This document shows positions 60,840 through 64,000 of a stretch of DNA of 64,000 nucleotides, one piece after another (within the stretch, counting starts at the first letter, position 1; each line of letters starts with the position of its first letter). Position numbers and translations under genes: made by a program. This stretch comes from Agarophyton chilense (lineage: Eukaryota; Rhodophyta; Florideophyceae; Gracilariales; Gracilariaceae): contig JARGXX010000012.1 in assembly GCA_030374765.1 (NCBI GenBank), forward strand, positions 310,001 to 374,000, given 5' to 3'. The notes beneath the pieces are model-generated. The model was not told the origin of the DNA. It made no database searches and saw only the letters and a list, made by a program, of their open reading frames with translations.

Positions 60840-61667
60840 TCAGTCGTCTTTCAGTAGAAACTCCTGAACAACTGGATTGAAACGCGTGAGAGCAGCACTT
60901 GCTTTCACTTTCTCATAGTGAATGAAAACTGTCGAAGATATCAAGATTACGACATCCACTGTGTTACCAAGCAGTATAGGAACACCAGGGCCCTCAATGC
61001 GAGAGGTGGAGAAGGTGGTTGAAGAGAGTGCAGCGAATGTGCATGCCGACAGCCTCATACCGAGTAGTCGGAAGGTTACAGCTGGACTGGATATGAATAA
61101 AGCCTGTTGAAAAGAGTGGGAGAGGGCGCCAAGCACGAGGTTCATAAAAGAGGTTCTTCGTGGTTCCGGGGTCATTGTGAACTTTGTGTTAAGATAGGAC
61201 TCTGGAAAGAAGGATATAGAAACAAGCTGGAAAAGATATTCCAAAGCGCCAACTGCGGCCCCTCCTGTGGAGAAGGCGATACAATTTGTCTTCACGTCTG
61301 ATGAAAGGGTACCGCTGACTGGAATGAAGCGGTGAACGAGGAAAAGTATGGCGTTGAGGGGGATAAGTAGAGTAAGGAGTAGAGCCCCGAATTCCAGAAA
61401 TGGTCGTTTCTTCCAGGTATATCGCTGGTTTGGATTGAACGGCGTAGTTTGTAGAGACCCGTATAACGCGTTTATACATTGTATGCCTCCTTCGATTATG
61501 AGAATGTGTGGCAGGCTTTGGATAGGACACCTCAATAGCGTTATGAGAATGAACCGAAGGAGAGAGTTGAATCTGAATGGAAGCGTATATTGCAGAGCTG
61601 GGTCTATAACTCCGAAGAGTGTAGTTAGTGTGATTGTGAACGTTAAGGTCGATGTGAAGAGTGTTTG
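60840..61667 (-). CDS. Multipass membrane protein, probable 3' exon
   Basis: The frame is open for 275 codons from 61667 but has no ATG before residue about 160, so its start must lie upstream. Hydrophobic segments include TLTFTITLTTLFGV, FNSLLRFILITLL, FGALLLTLLIPLNAILFLV and a C-terminal VVILISSTVFI, suggesting four or more membrane spans. Directly upstream the sequence reads as a plausible 3' splice site (pyrimidines, CTAAG, then TTAG at 61668-61671), so I infer an exon border there and that 61681-62307 supplies the earlier exon. An alternative is ATG at 61677-61679 followed by a TAG two codons later. Family not recognised; host gene rather than cargo is assumed. Confidence 0.5.
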   Translation of the reverse strand, partial: QTLFTSTLTFTITLTTLFGVIDPALQYTLPFRFNSLLRFILITLLRCPIQSLPHILIIEGGIQCINALYGSLQTTPFNPNQRYTWKKRPFLEFGALLLTLLIPLNAILFLVHRFIPVSGTLSSDVKTNCIAFSTGGAAVGALEYLFQLVSISFFPESYLNTKFTMTPEPRRTSFMNLVLGALSHSFQQALFISSPAVTFRLLGMRLSACTFAALSSTTFSTSRIEGPGVPILLGNTVDVVILISSTVFIHYEKVKASAALTRFNPVVQEFLLKDD

Positions 61668-61680
61668 CTAACTGAACATC

Positions 61681-62307
61681 TTAGAAAAGGCGTTCCGGTT
61701 TGCTAGTCTTCCTTGTACACTGCACATAGGTAACGATATGATACCACTCTTTGAACAGTGGTTTCAGAGTATCTTGCTGCTGTAAGGAGTTGCGAGTGGG
61801 GAGCCTCCTGGTGGTCTTACAAATGTCACGAATCTCGTCCATTAACTCGTTGGTGATATGATTCTGGAACCCTCTGACTTCGGCCACATTCTGGGTGGTT
61901 GGAAGTTTGATTTGAAGGACTTCGTCGATGGTGATAACCGTTCGTTGTGGAAGAATATCCACAGCTGCTGAGCATTGGACAGAAGAACCAGGGGGTAGGG
62001 AAAGACGTGCTTCGTAGCGCTGCATGCTTAAGAAGGAGAGAAGAGTGTTGTGTAGAAAGGTATTTGTGAGGGACTGGATACAGTATGTTGAGCGCAATGA
62101 AGTAGGGTGGTCATCGGTGGATATATATATGTAGTGATCAAAGTAGTTGTTAGGTTGTTGCCGTATCTCTGTCGCGGAGTATGAATAATTGTTATGAATG
62201 AAAACCTTTGATAGGCTGTAGGAGCGGTTATTGGGTACAGACTTAATTGCAAAGTTGGAAGATTTATGAAGAGTGGTTGTAGTGATGATTTGTGATGTAC
62301 GAAGCAA
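61681..62307 (-). CDS. Probable 5' exon of the membrane protein gene
   Basis: A 208-codon frame whose first ATG is at about residue 94 (MQRYEARLSLPPGSS). The well-formed part (GSSVQCSAAVDILPQRTVIT ... NHITNELMDEIRDIC) looks like a compact soluble domain. Near the end, ACCTATGTGCAG offers a GT donor in phase with the frame at 61667, which would join this domain to the membrane part through an intron of under 60 bases. The donor does not match GTAAGT well, so the model is tentative. Confidence 0.4.
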   Translation of the reverse strand: MLRTSQIITTTTLHKSSNFAIKSVPNNRSYSLSKVFIHNNYSYSATEIRQQPNNYFDHYIYISTDDHPTSLRSTYCIQSLTNTFLHNTLLSFLSMQRYEARLSLPPGSSVQCSAAVDILPQRTVITIDEVLQIKLPTTQNVAEVRGFQNHITNELMDEIRDICKTTRRLPTRNSLQQQDTLKPLFKEWYHIVTYVQCTRKTSKPERLF

Positions 62308-62440
62308 TTATTAATATCGCTTCATATATTCTGACGTGGTGTCGTGCGGATAGCAGTCTTTATCGAGGCAGCGAAGGAGATGGACATATGCTTTAGAAAG
62401 GAGGACTTGTTTTTATTGGAAGGGGTATATGAATGAAGTA

Positions 62441-63265
62441 CTACCCATTGAGGAGGACATTCAAGAAGTTCGTATGGAAAGGGGCGGGGTCACGGTTTCT
62501 AATGGATTTTTGGGCGTTAGAAACGTTGTAGAAGTAGACGTTCCGGAACTCAAAGTCTGAGAACGAGGTGGGGAACTGTGTAAGTGTTTTTCCGTGGGCC
62601 AGAAGTTTTTGGAGTGTTTCTGTTGTATTGTAGGCGATTCCTGTTTCGGATGTGACGATGGCGACGAGCTCTTTCATTATGGTTGAAACGACTGTGCGGT
62701 GTTGTACTGCAACTTCGTATATTGTGATAAAGCCATAAGAGGAGCCGACGAGATTAAAAGCTGATATCCATACGAGTTTTTCGTAGTAAGCTTTAGAGAA
62801 GGAGGGCTGGTCGACGACATGACAAGTGAGGCCTGCGGTATTGAGGCGATTGGCGAGTGCGGGAGCCCATTTGCCGGTGGCAGTTGTGAGACCATGGGGA
62901 CTGAGGAGGGTGACACCGTCCTCGGGGGATGCGTTAAGGGAGGGGACGGCGAGGAAGAGAACGGCTTTGGTGCAGTTTTGGAGCCCATAGGTTGAAAGAA
63001 GAGGGAGAATGTTTCCGTTCTGAATGAAGACCAGATCCTCTCTGCGGGAGGAAGGGCAGAATTGAATGACGTCTTCTAGTGAATGATTTCTGCCGCAGAA
63101 GAAAATGGGGCCGTCGGGGATGTATTGGGCGGACATGAATTCTTGAGTTGAGAGAAAAGCATCTTGTGGAGTGCCGTTGTTGCGAAGCAAAGTGCCGATT
63201 CGGCCTCTGCCGACAATAACGGCTGGGTCGGAGGTGCAAGGGATGGCAGTGAGAGAGTCGGTCAT
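62441..63265 (-). CDS. Ketopantoate-reductase-like protein (ApbA/PanE fold)
   Basis: The 274-residue protein starts MTDSLTAIPCTSDP. The NAD(P)-binding site is VGRGRIGTLL (GxGxxG). The region EDLVFIQNG corresponds to the central ketopantoate-reductase strand and its QNG turn, and AYYEKLVWISAFN carries the conserved Lys and Asn near the catalytic site. Ketopantoate reductase makes pantoate for coenzyme A synthesis from 2-dehydropantoate with NADPH, in cytosol or organelle. The protein is a little short (family about 290-310) and the C-terminal domain is divergent, so the substrate may differ. Confidence 0.68.
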   Translation of the reverse strand: MTDSLTAIPCTSDPAVIVGRGRIGTLLRNNGTPQDAFLSTQEFMSAQYIPDGPIFFCGRNHSLEDVIQFCPSSRREDLVFIQNGNILPLLSTYGLQNCTKAVLFLAVPSLNASPEDGVTLLSPHGLTTATGKWAPALANRLNTAGLTCHVVDQPSFSKAYYEKLVWISAFNLVGSSYGFITIYEVAVQHRTVVSTIMKELVAIVTSETGIAYNTTETLQKLLAHGKTLTQFPTSFSDFEFRNVYFYNVSNAQKSIRNRDPAPFHTNFLNVLLNG

Positions 63266-64000
63266 GTTGATTGCGAAAGGTGTTTGGAGTGCGGTGTGGT
63301 TGGAATTGAAGAAGTGGTGGGGGTGGCGAGTGTGGAGATGTGATTAAATAGAGAAGGAGTATGGTTGTGGAGGAATGGGTGTTAGGGGTTTTTGGGAAGG
63401 AGGTTAGATTTATGATATTGAATGGTGTTTATTGTGTTAAAAGTGTAGGAGTGTGTGTTGTTATGGAAGTCATAACGGGAAAGAGGGCTTATGAGTAATC
63501 GGCGGTTTGTGTTACGAATGAGTGTGATTTATTATAAATGAGAAGGCTATGAAATTGGGAGTAGTGAGGGAGCGCTGAACATGATAGAAGGTGTAGGAAT
63601 ATGGATGGGAGTGTGTGAGTGAGCAGTGAGTGGGGTGAAGGGCATCCGGAGCGTAGATGCAGGGGTGTACGAGGGTACTGAAATTGGGCGAGCGCGCGCG
63701 AAAAGCGGGTCAAAAAAAGGAGATAAAAGGCCGAAGGTGGGCGAGAGGATTTTCGAGGGGTGGTGCTGTGTGGGAGGCTGCGGGTACTACTGGCCGCATT
63801 AAGGTGAGTGCGCTTGCGCTTGCGGTGGCTCTTGTCGATAGCTTTCGCGGGCGTTGGCGATGTCGAGCGGATCCCCATGGGGCTGGAGATGGGGAAGCTG
63901 TGGAGGGCGAATGAGGAACTGATGAGGCGTTTGAAGGTGTTGAAAGTGCACATGGAAGGAATGGGGGAGATTTGGGGTGCGCGAAAGGTGTTGAAGGAGG
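63266..64000. other. Promoter side of the reductase gene and G-rich flank
   Basis: The + strand is G/T-rich throughout. A 154-codon minus-strand frame (63489-63953) has no motif and is not called. A gene could start beyond the window edge. Confidence 0.4.

Noticed and set aside
63489-63953. 154-codon minus-strand frame near the right edge
   Set aside because: Ser/His/Pro-rich translation of G-rich flank without any motif.

Overview
The window is eukaryotic nuclear DNA. Genes are compact and nearly intronless; one short GT-AG intron of 86 bases is clear. The gene set (TFIIB, sterol delta24-reductase, PP2A scaffold subunit, a plant-type GARP Myb factor, a GLTSCR1-domain protein) plus abundant LTR elements suggests a red alga of the florideophyte type, such as Chondrus. 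That assignment is inference from gene content and style, not from a database match.

1-23.6 kb is host sequence. The first 5.9 kb shows no convincing gene, only a GC-rich LTR-like block near 2.3-3.2 kb. Then follow a GLTSCR1/BICRA-type SWI/SNF subunit (-), TFIIB (-), a DHCR24/DWF1-type sterol reductase (+), the PP2A A subunit (-), a ubiquitin-like/STI1-like/FKBP fusion (-), a GARP transcription factor (+), guanine deaminase (+, two exons) and a protein with weak FkbM-methyltransferase resemblance (-).

23.6-46.2 kb is a retrotransposon nest. A truncated 5' fragment of one LTR element is followed by a Ty3/gypsy chromovirus (25092-46208, + strand, TSD TTTGT). Its 5' LTR was split by a second, younger chromovirus (25977-36901, - strand, TSD CTTGA). 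Both carry gag, pol and a chromodomain, plus a homologous accessory gene on the opposite strand next to the 3' LTR. The outer copy has lost its reverse transcriptase by internal deletion. Both have nonsense codons.

46.2-60.8 kb is the most unusual part: a Plavaka-like (CACTA superfamily) transposase gene followed by cargo-like genes. These are a long basic/coiled-coil protein (-), a DNA N6/N4-type methyltransferase fused to a SET domain (-), and a ParB-like reading frame in phase with a 2-oxoglutarate/Fe(II)-dioxygenase-like domain (+). The divergent MTase-SET and ParB-like genes flank a 692-bp perfectly centred compound palindrome made of six smaller palindromes. Two of the genes are interrupted in frame, each by two codons that are all TAG. 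Together the locus looks like a transposon that carries its own DNA and chromatin modification genes. Its ends (TIRs and TSD) were not found.

60.8-64 kb returns to apparently host sequence: a multipass membrane protein, probably split by an intron, and a ketopantoate-reductase-like protein (-).
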